The position numbers and the translations under genes were made by a program. 64,000 bases of DNA, taken from the NCBI RefSeq assembly GCF_019091455.1, contig NZ_JAGXJN010000005.1, forward strand, positions 1 to 64,000. Direction: 5' to 3'. The first letter of the stretch is position 1, and each line of letters begins with the position of its first letter. This document shows positions 27,556 to 36,242 of the stretch, in pieces. The notes under the pieces are model-generated. The model saw only the letters and a program-made list of their open reading frames with translations. It was not told where the DNA came from and did not search any database. The DNA comes from Chitinophaga sp. GbtcB8 (GTDB lineage: Bacteria; Bacteroidota; Bacteroidia; Chitinophagales; Chitinophagaceae).

Positions 27556-28805
27556 ATGAACAGGCCTTAGTAAAAACCAGTATAATAGAGATCTTTAACA
27601 AAAATGGGTATAGTGATCTCACCAGGATGACCCAACGCGACTTTGATCATATTGGGGAGCAGCTACAACAAAAGTCCGGTATTCTGATAAGTGGAACCAC
27701 CATAAAACGGCTTGCTCATGGTGAATTCACACGTTTGCCGCAAATAGCCACCTTAAATGCGATTGCCAATTACTATAATTATAAGACCTGGCAGGATTTT
27801 AAAGCCAGCAAGATCGAAGAAGAGCCCGAAAAGGAATCAACAAAAAAACTAAGGAGGAGGTTTAGTATAAAATATTTGTCTATACCGGTTGTTATCATCA
27901 TCCTGGGAAGCCTTTATTTTTTCCGCCCAACAAAAGGAACAGTGAACCATGCAGAAAAGGCATCTTTTTCATTCCGGAAGACCACCCCGAACGATCTTCC
28001 GAATTCTGTGGTTTTTAGCTATAATATTGATGAAGTGCAGGCTGATAGTTTTTTCATTCAGCAATCCTGGGATAAAAATCGCAGGATAAGGATTTACAAA
28101 AACAACTACACACTAACAGATATATACTACGAACCTGGTTATCATATTGCAAAGCTCATAGCTAATGATTCTGTCATCAAAACAGCAGATGTAAGTATTC
28201 CTACAGACCGCTGGTTTTTTTATGCAATTGACAATATAGCCAACTACAGCACGCAGTATATTAAAGTGGATACGTTCAATAATAATGGCAGCCTTGGCCT
28301 GAGCATACAACAATTACAGAAAAATAATATTGAAGTCAGCAAAGACAAACGGTATCATTACGTCTACTTTCCCAGCCAGATGAATATACCCGCTGATAAT
28401 TTTCAATATAAAACCAGGGTAAGAATGCAGGAAGTACGAAATAGCTTATGCCCGTACATTGAAATAGAGCTATATTGTCAACGCTGGTTTATAAATATGA
28501 GATGTACAACAAAAGGATGTGCACATGAAGCGTTCATAATATTCGGTGAACAATTTAAAAAAGGGATTGATAATGATTTACTTCCCATAACTTTTGACGT
28601 AAGCCAGTGGACAGATATAGAAATAACAGTAAAAAATAAAGTGGCTGTCGTGAAAATAAATGGCAAAGAAGTTTTTTCAACACGATATACCACAAATACC
28701 AAATACCTGGCTGGGCTTGGCTATATTTCAAACGGGTTATGTGAAGTGGATAGAGTAGAATTATACAGCCTGGATGGAAAGCTTATGTACAAAAATGAAT
28801 TTTGA
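27552..28805 (+). CDS. Membrane protein with cytoplasmic HTH-like domain and extracellular LamG-like domain
   Basis: This 417-residue protein has three parts. Residues about 1-90 form a helical domain that includes SGTTIKRLAHGEFTRLPQ and TLNAIANYYNYKTWQDF; such domains occur in many Bacteroidota proteins and look like a DNA-binding or adaptor helix-turn-helix. A basic stretch (KKLRRRF) and one transmembrane helix (about 107-124, LSIPVVIIILGSLYFF) follow. The rest (about 150-417) is exported and beta-rich, with a C-terminal part resembling a concanavalin/LamG-type fold (WTDIEITVKNKVAVVKINGK). A one-protein transmembrane sensor-regulator is the simplest reading; function is unproven. It is monocistronic, or coupled to a possible peptide gene just upstream. 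Confidence 0.6.
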   Translation: MNEQALVKTSIIEIFNKNGYSDLTRMTQRDFDHIGEQLQQKSGILISGTTIKRLAHGEFTRLPQIATLNAIANYYNYKTWQDFKASKIEEEPEKESTKKLRRRFSIKYLSIPVVIIILGSLYFFRPTKGTVNHAEKASFSFRKTTPNDLPNSVVFSYNIDEVQADSFFIQQSWDKNRRIRIYKNNYTLTDIYYEPGYHIAKLIANDSVIKTADVSIPTDRWFFYAIDNIANYSTQYIKVDTFNNNGSLGLSIQQLQKNNIEVSKDKRYHYVYFPSQMNIPADNFQYKTRVRMQEVRNSLCPYIEIELYCQRWFINMRCTTKGCAHEAFIIFGEQFKKGIDNDLLPITFDVSQWTDIEITVKNKVAVVKINGKEVFSTRYTTNTKYLAGLGYISNGLCEVDRVELYSLDGKLMYKNEF

Positions 28806-28983
28806 CGATCTGTTTAAAAGTCACAGCCGAAACCGTGGACAAAAGCAGCTCTTAATTCGTTTAAGTTTGAACAAGCATTCTTTTATCTCATTATTGGTTT
28901 TCTTAATTTAGCCAATAACAGTACTGACACCGAAGGGCCCTGCCCTTGCGATTCTTTGGATTTAAAAAGCTATTTGAACTCCG

Positions 28984-29373
28984 ATGAAAATTAGAAACCT
29001 TGTTGAGCTATTTAGTATTCTTCCTGAAGATGAAAGAATAATTGTAGATGTTTTGCGGCAGATAATAATCGAAGCTCTTCCTGAATATTGCAAAGAGAAG
29101 ATATCATACAACGTTCCATTTTTCTATGGCAACAAAGGTATATGTATTATCTGGCCTTCAACTGTTCCGAGGGGAGGTATCAAAAAAGGAGTTCTTTTAG
29201 GTTTTTGGTATGGGCACCAATTAAATGACCCTGACCGCTTTCTGTCTCATGGAACTAACAAGCAGATTTTTTATAAGATCTACGATACGCCGGAGGAAAT
29301 TGATGATACGCCAATAAAAAATCTTTTAAAAGAAGCGATCAAATTAGATAGCACTTTCAAAAAAAGATCCTAA
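28984..29373 (+). CDS. DUF1801 domain protein
   Basis: This 129-residue cytoplasmic protein resembles the YdhG/DUF1801 family. Its features are EYCKEKISYNVPFFYGNKGICIIWP in the middle (two overlapping family motifs around the Tyr and Pro residues), the LLGFWYGHQL strand and a C-terminal helix (IKNLLKEAIKLDS). The fold is known, but no enzymatic role is firmly assigned. It is preceded by 178 bp without a gene and followed by a strong terminator, so it is probably a single-gene unit. Confidence 0.75.
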   Translation: MKIRNLVELFSILPEDERIIVDVLRQIIIEALPEYCKEKISYNVPFFYGNKGICIIWPSTVPRGGIKKGVLLGFWYGHQLNDPDRFLSHGTNKQIFYKIYDTPEEIDDTPIKNLLKEAIKLDSTFKKRS

Positions 29374-29403
29374 GCATACTCAGGCCTTCACACCATTCCA
29401 AAA

Positions 29404-29437
29404 AAAAGCTGCCCCACACATAAATGAGGCAGCTTTT
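29404..29437 (+). terminator. Intrinsic terminator
   Basis: AAAAGCTGCC (29404-29413) pairs perfectly with GGCAGCTTTT (29428-29437) across a 14-nt loop; the A and T runs form part of the stem, so it may act in both directions. It lies 30 bp after the DUF1801 gene and also faces the end of the minus-strand small membrane gene. Confidence 0.8.
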
Positions 29438-29519
29438 CGTCTTTTAAATTACCGCGGCAATTTAAGTGGAAATTCCTAGCGCTGCGGCTGCAGGTGGCAA
29501 GGGGAAGCCGGGAATACTC

Positions 29520-29848
29520 TTACGGCTTTTCTTTTCTGTAGAAAAAACAGATCCCTCCTATCGCCACAACCATAACAAATACAAAAGCGGCTAATCTCAC
29601 GGTTTGCACTTGCGATTCATATCCTTTTTCAGTTATGGCTCCCCATATTCCAGGCTAAACACAAAAACCAGTGCAAAGGTCAAAGCTGTTGATAGCAGCA
29701 TAGAGGTATGGTCAGCTATTTGAGCTGAGATGCCTTTTGTTATCCCTGCGGAGAAGGCGAATACGATTACGCTGCAGATATAGAAAAAAAGGACCCGGGC
29801 TAACGTAGCATACCATTTGGGGCCTGCCTTTATTTTTTGGATTGGCAT
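29520..29848 (-). pseudogene. Small membrane protein, probably frameshifted
   Basis: The first part (29848-29633) encodes 71 residues with two hydrophobic helices (ARVLFFYICSVIVFAFSAG and SMLLSTALTFALVFVF) and stops after SLEYGEP. Reading one base back at about 29643-29647 gives LEYWGAITEKGYES, then a third clear membrane helix (LAAFVFVMVVAIGGICFFY) and a basic tail RKEKP ending at 29520. A single lost base in the run near TATGGGGAG would explain the break and restore a protein of about 109 residues. I do not recognise the family. It could instead be a genuine 71-residue protein followed by unrelated sequence. Confidence 0.45.
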
Positions 29849-30018
29849 ATAATAGATGTATTGGTTGCTAATGTATAAAACTTATGTCATGACGTTGCAT
29901 CCCGGTATTAAAAGTTAGGGGAAAAGCAAACTTTCCTGCCGGTGTTCCGTTTTGTACAATTTTAAGTGTCCCAACAGTCCTACTTTTACAGCATAGATCA
30001 CAAATTAAACCGCCAAAC

Positions 30019-30477
30019 ATGAAACCGAACTTTTTTAATCATTCAAAGAAGCTGCTCCTGGTAGCAGCACTAGCCATCTTTTCGCTATCCCGTGTAACAG
30101 CAGCAGCCAGCGAGGAGCTGATCCGGGTATTTAACCACACATTTCCGGATGCCAGGTATGTGAGATGGACGGAAGACCATGAATATAATGTAGTTTCCTT
30201 TACACTGAATGAAAACCAGTGCAAAATATGGTACAATAGAGAGGGCGCATTTGTTTATTCATTAAAATACCTCCGGGAAAACGAATTGCCTTTAAAACCA
30301 CTGCTGGCAGTGAAGAAAAAGTATAAAGGCAAACAGATTGTGGGTGTGGTGGAGTTAACCAATGGAAACGGCGTTACATATGAGCTGATACTGAACGATG
30401 ATAAGAAATGGTACGTAGTACAAGCCGATGCCCTTGGCTATGTATATACCAGGTATGCTTTTAATAAACCGGCATAG
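30019..30477 (+). CDS. Secreted PepSY-like/BLIP-like small protein
   Basis: This 152-residue protein has a signal peptide (about 1-29, ending RVTAAAS). The mature part has the pattern seen in Bacteroidota PepSY-like (beta-lactamase-inhibitor-like) proteins: an N-terminal helix with FNHTFPDARYVRWTEDHEY, several strands (VVSFTLNENQCKIWYNREG), a second helix region (LKPLLAVKKKYKGKQIVGV) and a final strand pair (GVTYELILNDDKKWYVVQAD). These proteins are periplasmic or surface-located, with no proven activity. It is a single gene, flanked by an intergenic region and a hairpin at 30484-30545. Confidence 0.65.
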   Translation: MKPNFFNHSKKLLLVAALAIFSLSRVTAAASEELIRVFNHTFPDARYVRWTEDHEYNVVSFTLNENQCKIWYNREGAFVYSLKYLRENELPLKPLLAVKKKYKGKQIVGVVELTNGNGVTYELILNDDKKWYVVQADALGYVYTRYAFNKPA

Positions 30478-30483
30478 GATAGG

Positions 30484-30545
30484 GAGAGATCCATATCCTG
30501 TAGCCTGCCGGCAATACCGGTTATGGATCTCCTTCATCTTACCAT
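30484..30545 (+). terminator. Possible terminator hairpin
   Basis: AGATCCATA (30487-30495) pairs with TATGGATCT (30532-30540), extended by GAG/CTC neighbours, with a long loop that contains its own small dyad (GCCGGCAATACCGG). The T-tract downstream is weak (CCTTCATCTT). It lies directly after the PepSY-like gene. The rest of the gap up to 30769 shows no gene. Confidence 0.45.
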
Positions 30546-30769
30546 GTCCCGCTTCAAAAAAATTTTGACAAAGCCGGACTGTTTACTATCTTCCGCTAAC
30601 AATCCCCGCCAGGGGGTTCTTAGCATACGGCTTAACCGCCGTTTCAGATGCTGTAGCAATCATCATCAGGCACTTACCCGGCCTTGTGTAGTTTAACCGG
30701 AACCATGTTACGATAACATTGCCATGTAAAGGCAGTGAACACCTATATTATGCACGAGAAAAAACCGTT

Positions 30770-31633
30770 ATGATAAAAAATTGCTTTTTGCCTGCATTAA
30801 CCTATTGCTGCCTGGTATCCTGCTCCAATAACGGATCCTCATCCACCATGTATCCCGCTCCCGAACCAGATACCATAGCGCAGGTGTTCTTACCGGGCAT
30901 TGTTTCCATTGATACGCTTGATTTCAACGCAGCCTTTTCACCGGACGGCAAAACTTTTTATTTTTCAAGATCACACAACAGGAAGTATATTATTCTTGAG
31001 AGTAAATATAACGGCAAGGCCTGGACGGCCCCCATCCCCTCCCCTTTGTTTGATACCACCTACTCCAACGCAGACCCCTTCTTTTCACAGGAGGGAGATC
31101 TTTATTTCATTTCCAACAGACCGAAAGACTTAAGCGATAGTACCGATGATTATGATATTTACAGATTGCCTAAGAATGGTAAACCTGAACGCCTTGATCA
31201 GGTCAATAGTGACAGCACGGAATATTATGTTTCCCTTTCCAATAATGGCAATATCTACTTTGCATCCTACCGCGATGGTAACCTGGACCTGTATATGAGC
31301 AGGAAAACAGCCGGACAATATGAAAAACCAGTGAATCTGGGCCCCACCATTAATTCCAGCGCTGACGAACATGACCCGCTGATAGCCCCTGATGAAAGCT
31401 GGCTGGTTTTTACGTCAGGCAGGCCCGGCGGACTGGGAGAAGCCGACCTGTATATCACTTTTTCAAAGAACGGTCAATGGCTGCTGCCCAGAAATATGGG
31501 TGAACGGATCAATACAAAGACCTATGAGTATTGCCCGAATCTATCACCGGATGGAAAATACTTTTTCTTTAGCAGTGAATCCGATGTTAAATGGATCAGC
31601 AGTAAAATATTGAAGGAATATGCTGCCGAATAG
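30770..31633 (+). CDS. PD40/WD40-like propeller lipoprotein
   Basis: I start it at the ATG at 30770 (287 residues), which opens a lipoprotein signal peptide (MIKNCFLPALTYCCLVSC, lipid Cys18); an upstream TTG in frame is unlikely. The mature part is a TolB/PD40-like beta-propeller with repeats such as AAFSPDGKTFYFSRSH, PFFSQEGDLYFISNRP, VSLSNNGNIYFASYRDG, PLIAPDESWLVFTSGRPGG and PNLSPDGKYFFFSSES. Such proteins sit in the outer membrane or periplasm and probably bind other proteins. It is much shorter than the PorE-like protein in this window and lacks the OmpA domain. Confidence 0.8.
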   Translation: MIKNCFLPALTYCCLVSCSNNGSSSTMYPAPEPDTIAQVFLPGIVSIDTLDFNAAFSPDGKTFYFSRSHNRKYIILESKYNGKAWTAPIPSPLFDTTYSNADPFFSQEGDLYFISNRPKDLSDSTDDYDIYRLPKNGKPERLDQVNSDSTEYYVSLSNNGNIYFASYRDGNLDLYMSRKTAGQYEKPVNLGPTINSSADEHDPLIAPDESWLVFTSGRPGGLGEADLYITFSKNGQWLLPRNMGERINTKTYEYCPNLSPDGKYFFFSSESDVKWISSKILKEYAAE

Positions 31634-31721
31634 AAATGCCCCTTTTTTTTTAAAGCCGTTTCCCTGCTGACACACTGTTGTCTTAACCTATATTGAAATT
31701 TGCTTTAACAAACACAAACGC

Positions 31722-32903
31722 ATGAAACAGCATCTCCTTTTGCTAACCGCCATTTTTATAGCCGTAACCATAAATGCACAAACAAAAAAAGACAACATGT
31801 TCACTGTAAAACCTTTCAGGATCAATGTACCTCAAACTGTACTGGACGATCTTCAGAACCGCCTCCGGCAGACCCGCTGGCCCGATGCCCCCGAAAACAT
31901 TGGCTGGAAATACGGTACTGATCCCGTATTCCTCCAAAGCCTTGTTGCCTACTGGCAAAATGGTTATGACTGGCACAAGCAGGAAGCTGCGCTTAATCAA
32001 TTCCCGCAGTTCACCGTTGAAATAGACAGCCTCACTATTCATTTCCTGCACATCAAAAGTAAAAATCCGAATGCCAAACCCCTGCTGCTTTCACACGGAT
32101 GGCCCGATTGTTTCTATCGCTTTTACAAAGTAATTCCCCTGTTAACAGACGACTACGACCTGGTGATCCCTTCCATTCCCGGTTTCGGTTTCACCAGCCG
32201 CGTAGCCCTGACAGACGACGGTACCGCAAAAGTTTTCGCCACCCTGATGAAGGATGTACTTGGCTACAAAACTTTCTTTGCTGCCGGCGGAGACGTGGGC
32301 AGCAACATCACCAGATCACTGGCCAATCTTTACCCGGAGAATGTATTAGCCATCCATCTCACAGATGTGGGGTACCCTAACGGATCGGAGGATTGGAGTA
32401 CGATGTCTAAAGCCGAACAGGAATTCGGGCAGGTTATCCAGCAATGGTGGTACCAGGAAGGAGCCTATGCCATGCTACACGCTACCAAGCCGCAAACGCA
32501 GGCCTATGGCTTAAATGATTCCCCTACAGGTCTTGCATCCTGGATCATTGAAAAGTTCAGCACCTGGGGCACACCGGGTGGCACTATTGAGGACCATTTC
32601 ACAAAAGACGAGCTGCTCACCAATATCATGATCTACTGGGTTAGCCAAACGATCAACTCCTCCATGCGTACCTATGCCGTAGGCGCCTTTCAACAGCTGG
32701 CTTCCGGCCAAAAGGTGAATACACCCACCGGCGTGGCAGTATTTCCCGGCGATGCTCCAACACCCAAAGAATGGGCGCAAAGAAAGACCAATGTAAAACG
32801 GTTCAGCGCCATGGAAAAAGGCGGTCACTTTGCTGCACTGGAAGCACCGGAATTATGGGTGAAGGAAGTGAATGCATTTTTCAAAAGCGATGCTTTAAAA
32901 TAA
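31722..32903 (+). CDS. Exported epoxide hydrolase (EHN domain family)
   Basis: This 393-residue protein has a signal peptide (MKQHLLLLTAIFIAVTINAQ) and then the epoxide hydrolase N-terminal domain (about 28-135, KPFRINVPQTVLDDLQNRL and RWPDAPENIGWKYG). An alpha/beta hydrolase domain follows. The oxyanion motif HGWPDCFYRF, the nucleophile Asp in AAGGDVGSNITRSLA (about residue 192) and the catalytic His in KGGHFAALEAPE near the C-terminus are visible. Family members open epoxides to diols; microsomal and juvenile-hormone type enzymes share this layout. Export of a member is unusual but seen in Bacteroidota. It is a single gene, followed by a strong terminator. Confidence 0.85.
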   Translation: MKQHLLLLTAIFIAVTINAQTKKDNMFTVKPFRINVPQTVLDDLQNRLRQTRWPDAPENIGWKYGTDPVFLQSLVAYWQNGYDWHKQEAALNQFPQFTVEIDSLTIHFLHIKSKNPNAKPLLLSHGWPDCFYRFYKVIPLLTDDYDLVIPSIPGFGFTSRVALTDDGTAKVFATLMKDVLGYKTFFAAGGDVGSNITRSLANLYPENVLAIHLTDVGYPNGSEDWSTMSKAEQEFGQVIQQWWYQEGAYAMLHATKPQTQAYGLNDSPTGLASWIIEKFSTWGTPGGTIEDHFTKDELLTNIMIYWVSQTINSSMRTYAVGAFQQLASGQKVNTPTGVAVFPGDAPTPKEWAQRKTNVKRFSAMEKGGHFAALEAPELWVKEVNAFFKSDALK

Positions 32904-32918
32904 TCTTAGCATAAAATA

Positions 32919-32960
32919 AAAACAGGGTGTATCAAAGTACTTTTGATACACCCTGTTTTA
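32919..32960 (+). terminator. Strong intrinsic terminator
   Basis: An 18-bp perfect inverted repeat (AAAACAGGGTGTATCAAA at 32919-32936 and its complement at 32942-32959) has a 5-nt loop. It follows the epoxide hydrolase gene by 15 bp and probably ends it. Confidence 0.85.
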
Positions 32961-32968
32961 TTAAATAT

Positions 32969-33268
32969 ATGCAATCTATTGTTTGGTATACTCTCTTGGA
33001 TTACCCGGATCCCGGTATGTGGAGCCACGAAGCAATATCCAGCTGTTCGGCAAATAGCAATCAGGATATAGATCTCCTGAATTCAGACGGGGATATCTTT
33101 GTATGTTTTTTAAAGTATTTCACAAAGTATGAGGGATCATCAAACCCCAGCCGGTATGCCGTGTTTAATGCATATGTAGGCATCACAGAAATTCATACAT
33201 TCAGGGTAGAAGGAACTGCAATGCCCGGGTTCCAGGCAGACTATAAAAAGATCCTAGAGAATTTGTAA
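32969..33268 (+). CDS. Hypothetical 99-residue protein
   Basis: I do not recognise this protein. The ATG at 32969 is the first in-frame one outside the terminator hairpin; a GTG inside the hairpin would add 14 residues and is not credible. The product has an N-terminal MQSIVWYTLLDYPDP stretch, two Cys (about 20 and 40), and a C-terminal half with FNAYVGITEIHTFRVEG and a short Lys/Leu helix. There is no signal peptide or membrane segment. It is 11 bp upstream of the YCII gene on the same strand and could be its operon partner, or a decayed gene. Confidence 0.35.
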   Translation: MQSIVWYTLLDYPDPGMWSHEAISSCSANSNQDIDLLNSDGDIFVCFLKYFTKYEGSSNPSRYAVFNAYVGITEIHTFRVEGTAMPGFQADYKKILENL

Positions 33269-33279
33269 AATATCAGACC

Positions 33280-33621
33280 ATGAAAGAGTTTACATTAATA
33301 TTCAGATTAAACGACATCGCTGATTTTAAACCAACTCCTGAACAGATCCAGGAACGTATGAGATGGTTAGAAGGTATTGCTGCTCAGAATAAATTAGTCG
33401 ATAAGGGAAACACACTGCTGCCAACTCCCGGAAGCGCAAAAACAGTGAGGGCTGATGATGTCGTCACTGACGGGCCTTATACGGAGATCAAAGAGTTTAT
33501 TGCTGGTTATATAATTGTTAAAGCAGCAGATATAGATGAAGCAGTGGCAATGGCTAAAGAGAACCCGATCTTTAAAATTGGAGGATGTATTGAAGTGAGG
33601 GAAGTACTAAAACGCGATTAG
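33280..33621 (+). CDS. YCII-related (YciI-like, DGPY-type) protein
   Basis: This 113-residue protein matches the YCII-related family often encoded near ECF sigma factors. An N-terminal strand (KEFTLIFRLND) is followed by a helix (PEQIQERMRWLEGIAAQN), the family motif VVTDGPYTEIKEFIAGYIIVKAADIDEA (shown here as two joined pieces: VVTDGPYTEIKEF and IAGYIIVKAADIDEA), and a final strand with GGCIEVREVLKRD. The family has a ferredoxin-like fold; enzymatic function is not established. No sigma factor gene lies beside it here. A terminator follows at 33643. Confidence 0.85.
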   Translation: MKEFTLIFRLNDIADFKPTPEQIQERMRWLEGIAAQNKLVDKGNTLLPTPGSAKTVRADDVVTDGPYTEIKEFIAGYIIVKAADIDEAVAMAKENPIFKIGGCIEVREVLKRD

Positions 33622-33642
33622 CCCGGGGGGTATCACCGTTAA

Positions 33643-33673
33643 AAAAAGAGCGCACTCCAGGTGGGCTTTTTTT
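33643..33673 (+). terminator. Intrinsic terminator between convergent units
   Basis: A stem of about 10 bp with one mismatch (AAAAGAGCGCAC with GTGGGCTTTTTTT) has a short loop and ends in seven T residues. It ends the plus-strand YCII gene; the A-run on its left may let it also end the minus-strand NRPS-cluster transcript that stops at 33719. Confidence 0.6.
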
Positions 33674-33718
33674 GCCTGCTATTTCCATCACGCCTTGTGA
33701 TGTTTTCCTTGACTCCCA

Positions 33719-34681
33719 TCAGTCCAGCATTGTTCCCTGTTTTTGTGCCAAAGCCCGGCGGTAGTAATATGCGCCAATCGCAACATCAAATACCGCCATA
33801 CCCATAGGATTAAACATAATAACGGCCGCTGTATCTATACTACTTAATAAATCCCTGCAAACAACATCCTGAATGGTGTGCGTATCCTCCTGTGAAATAA
33901 GACCTTGCTTATACATTACTTCAATATCTGTATTTTCCCTACACACTTCTTTCCAATCATCTACAATTAAGCAATCCACATATTGAATGAATTCAGGCAA
34001 ATAATCCCGCAAAGACACATTCAAATGTAACGATCCCTTTTTGGGCGTCTCATTGATATACCGCTCACTACTAACCGTGCAGGTAATAAAAATATCTACA
34101 TTACCAAAGAAGTCGAGGGAAGTTTCAAACCTTACATTATCAGGCATTTTGTCTTTTATTATAGTATCAACTTCCTTTATGTCATAAATAAAGCAGGTAC
34201 CCATCCGGCTCCCTAATATATCGGAAATCATTTGTTGATGAAGCTGCCCGATTGGTCCAAAACCAACGATTCCAACGTTAAGTTTATCCTGATCTTTTCT
34301 ATTTTTCAAAAAGTGGTGCACGATCGTTGCTGATACAGCAGATGTTCTTATTGCACTAATCAGGTTGGTGTTGATAATACAGAGTGGTATACCGGTATCC
34401 ACTTCGTTCAATATGCTTACTGCGTGCGCCCTTTGCAAGCCATGATGTATATTATCCGGAAAACTGGCAATCCATTTAATGCCGGCAGCAGCATTTTTTC
34501 CACCAATATAAGCAGGCATGGCAATTATTCTGTTTACCGGGTTATTATACCTCAGGTAAGGCTTTATCGGTTGTGCATAATTGTTATCTGATAAAACAGC
34601 TACAGCCCCACTTATTTCATCTATTAGCTGGTTCCAGTTAACGCCTATTTCCCGCAGGTCTTTTTCATTTAAATAGATCAT
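33719..34681 (-). CDS. sbnB: SbnB-like N-(2-amino-2-carboxyethyl)-L-glutamate dehydrogenase
   Basis: This 320-residue enzyme belongs to the ornithine cyclodeaminase/mu-crystallin fold, subgroup SbnB. It oxidatively splits the intermediate made by SbnA into L-2,3-diaminopropionate and 2-oxoglutarate. Visible features are MIYLNEKDLREIGVNW at the start, IAMPAYIGGKNAAAGIKWIASFPDN (active-site Lys region, here joined), a Rossmann NAD-binding motif VGIVGFGPIGQLH (about 148-160) and the C-terminal FNPMGMAVFDVAIG. I start at the ATG at 34681; a start 36 bp upstream would add a sequence not seen in the family. It is the last gene of the UpxY-HldE-SbnB unit, while SbnA lies just before that unit, so the pair spans two transcripts or one read-through transcript. 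Confidence 0.88.
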   Translation of the reverse strand: MIYLNEKDLREIGVNWNQLIDEISGAVAVLSDNNYAQPIKPYLRYNNPVNRIIAMPAYIGGKNAAAGIKWIASFPDNIHHGLQRAHAVSILNEVDTGIPLCIINTNLISAIRTSAVSATIVHHFLKNRKDQDKLNVGIVGFGPIGQLHQQMISDILGSRMGTCFIYDIKEVDTIIKDKMPDNVRFETSLDFFGNVDIFITCTVSSERYINETPKKGSLHLNVSLRDYLPEFIQYVDCLIVDDWKEVCRENTDIEVMYKQGLISQEDTHTIQDVVCRDLLSSIDTAAVIMFNPMGMAVFDVAIGAYYYRRALAQKQGTMLD

Positions 34682-34742
34682 TTTATTTCTTTTATGTGGA
34701 TAGCATAGGAATAACATCTAAATGGGGAGATTAAGATCGTAC

Positions 34743-36233
34743 CTATACATATTTATTATGAATGCGATCCAGAATAAGCGTGGTGGATCGGTCTGGCAGC
34801 AAAGGAAGCAGTGTTACTTCCCCACCAAGCTGCTCCAGTAGTGCCGCCTCCGGTAAACTTTCTTTTGTATAGTCAGCACCTTTCGCAAAAACGTCTGGCC
34901 GTATAAGTTGTATCAGTGATCTGGCGGTATCATCTTCTTCCCTGCCAAAGGATACAATATGATTGACTGCCCCCAGGCCTGCCAGCACAGCTATCCGGTC
35001 ATTTAAGCCATTGATCGGGCGGTTGCTGCCTTTTAGTCTTTTTATACTTTCATCCGTATTAATTCCTACGATCAACACGTGCCCTAATTCTCTGGCCCGG
35101 TTCAGATAAATTACATGTCCGCTATGTAAAATGTCAAAACAACCATTTGTAAACACTACTTTTTTCCCCTGCGCCCTATACATCGCAACCAAATGCTCCA
35201 ATTGCTCCAGGTCTGCGATATACTTTTCGTTAGTAGACAGGTAGGCATCCAGTTCCTGGTAAGTACAACTGGCTGTAATATTCTTGCTAATGGCAACAGC
35301 AGCAGCAGCAGCTGAAATTTCAGCAGCTTCTGATATTTTAGCGCCGGCCAATAGTGACAGGGTGAATGCACTGATATACGTATCCCCGGCTCCCGCCACC
35401 TGAGGAACCGCCACCTGATGTCCATAACAGCGATAACATAATTCGGTACCGGAGAATATCGTAGCTCCTTCGCTATCAAGTGTAACCGCAGAGATAGCAG
35501 CACCGGTGCGGTTAAACAACTCTGTTCCCAGCTGATTGATCTGTTGTGTCCTGTTAAGATTGTTAAGACGTTTTATATCCAGATTCAACAGATGAACCAC
35601 CTCTTCATAATTAGGCTTTACGAGCGAAGGAGAAAGTCTTCTGAAATATGGTAATCTTTTTGAATCCACCGCCAGTAATTTGCGCTCCTCATTTTGCAGC
35701 GCTTCCAGCACATCAAGAACAGCCGGAGTTATCAGTCCTTTGTTATAGTCGGTTATAATGATGGCATCGTGCTTTGGATACTGCTGACGCAATAATTCAA
35801 TAAAGGATTCTTCCAGCTCCGGTGGAATACATTGTTCTGAACCGACGTCATAACGCAGGAGCAGCTGATTGCCGGAGACCACCCTGGTTTTAACGATGGT
35901 TGTTCTGTTGACATCCTGTAAAACCAGGCTGTTGATATCCAGGTTCTTTAGCAAGCTGATAGCCATATCTCCATTCTCATCCTTACCGGTCAGGCTACAG
36001 AAAGTGACCCGGGCCCCCAGTTTTTTCACGTTAGTAGCCGCATTGGCGCTTCCCCCCAATACTACTGCCCTATTCTGAATATCCACTATGGGTACCGGAC
36101 CTTCCCGCGTTAAACGGGTGCTGGCGCCTTGCAGGTATATATCCAGTATAAGGTCTCCGATTACCAGGACTGAAAAATCCCTGAATTGCGAAATCAAGTA
36201 TTTATACATCTTTGAAAATGGTTGATCCGCCAA
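34743..36233 (-). CDS. hldE: HldE-like bifunctional heptose-7-phosphate kinase / heptose-1-phosphate adenylyltransferase
   Basis: This 496-residue protein has the full length of HldE (RfaE). The N-terminal PfkB-type kinase domain (about 15-330) shows LVIGDLILDIYLQG, GGSANAATNVKKLGA and the anion hole/base motif VAGAGDTYISAF. The C-terminal nucleotidyltransferase domain (about 350-495) shows VFTNGCFDILHSGHVIYL (HxGH), GINTDESIKRLKG and VFAKGADYT. HldE makes ADP-heptose precursors for lipopolysaccharide. Here it sits in an NRPS cluster, 9 bp after the UpxY gene, with a GT9 heptosyltransferase-like gene nearby. The other heptose enzymes (GmhA, GmhB, HldD) are not in the window. I infer sugar supply for decorating the peptide, but a housekeeping paralogue is possible. 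Confidence 0.88.
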   Translation of the reverse strand: MADQPFSKMYKYLISQFRDFSVLVIGDLILDIYLQGASTRLTREGPVPIVDIQNRAVVLGGSANAATNVKKLGARVTFCSLTGKDENGDMAISLLKNLDINSLVLQDVNRTTIVKTRVVSGNQLLLRYDVGSEQCIPPELEESFIELLRQQYPKHDAIIITDYNKGLITPAVLDVLEALQNEERKLLAVDSKRLPYFRRLSPSLVKPNYEEVVHLLNLDIKRLNNLNRTQQINQLGTELFNRTGAAISAVTLDSEGATIFSGTELCYRCYGHQVAVPQVAGAGDTYISAFTLSLLAGAKISEAAEISAAAAAVAISKNITASCTYQELDAYLSTNEKYIADLEQLEHLVAMYRAQGKKVVFTNGCFDILHSGHVIYLNRARELGHVLIVGINTDESIKRLKGSNRPINGLNDRIAVLAGLGAVNHIVSFGREEDDTARSLIQLIRPDVFAKGADYTKESLPEAALLEQLGGEVTLLPLLPDRSTTLILDRIHNKYV

Positions 36234-36242
36234 CCAGTTTAG

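Noticed and set aside
32927..32968. GTG start for the hypothetical gene ending at 33268
   Set aside because: It lies inside the stem of a strong terminator; the ATG at 32969 is preferred.
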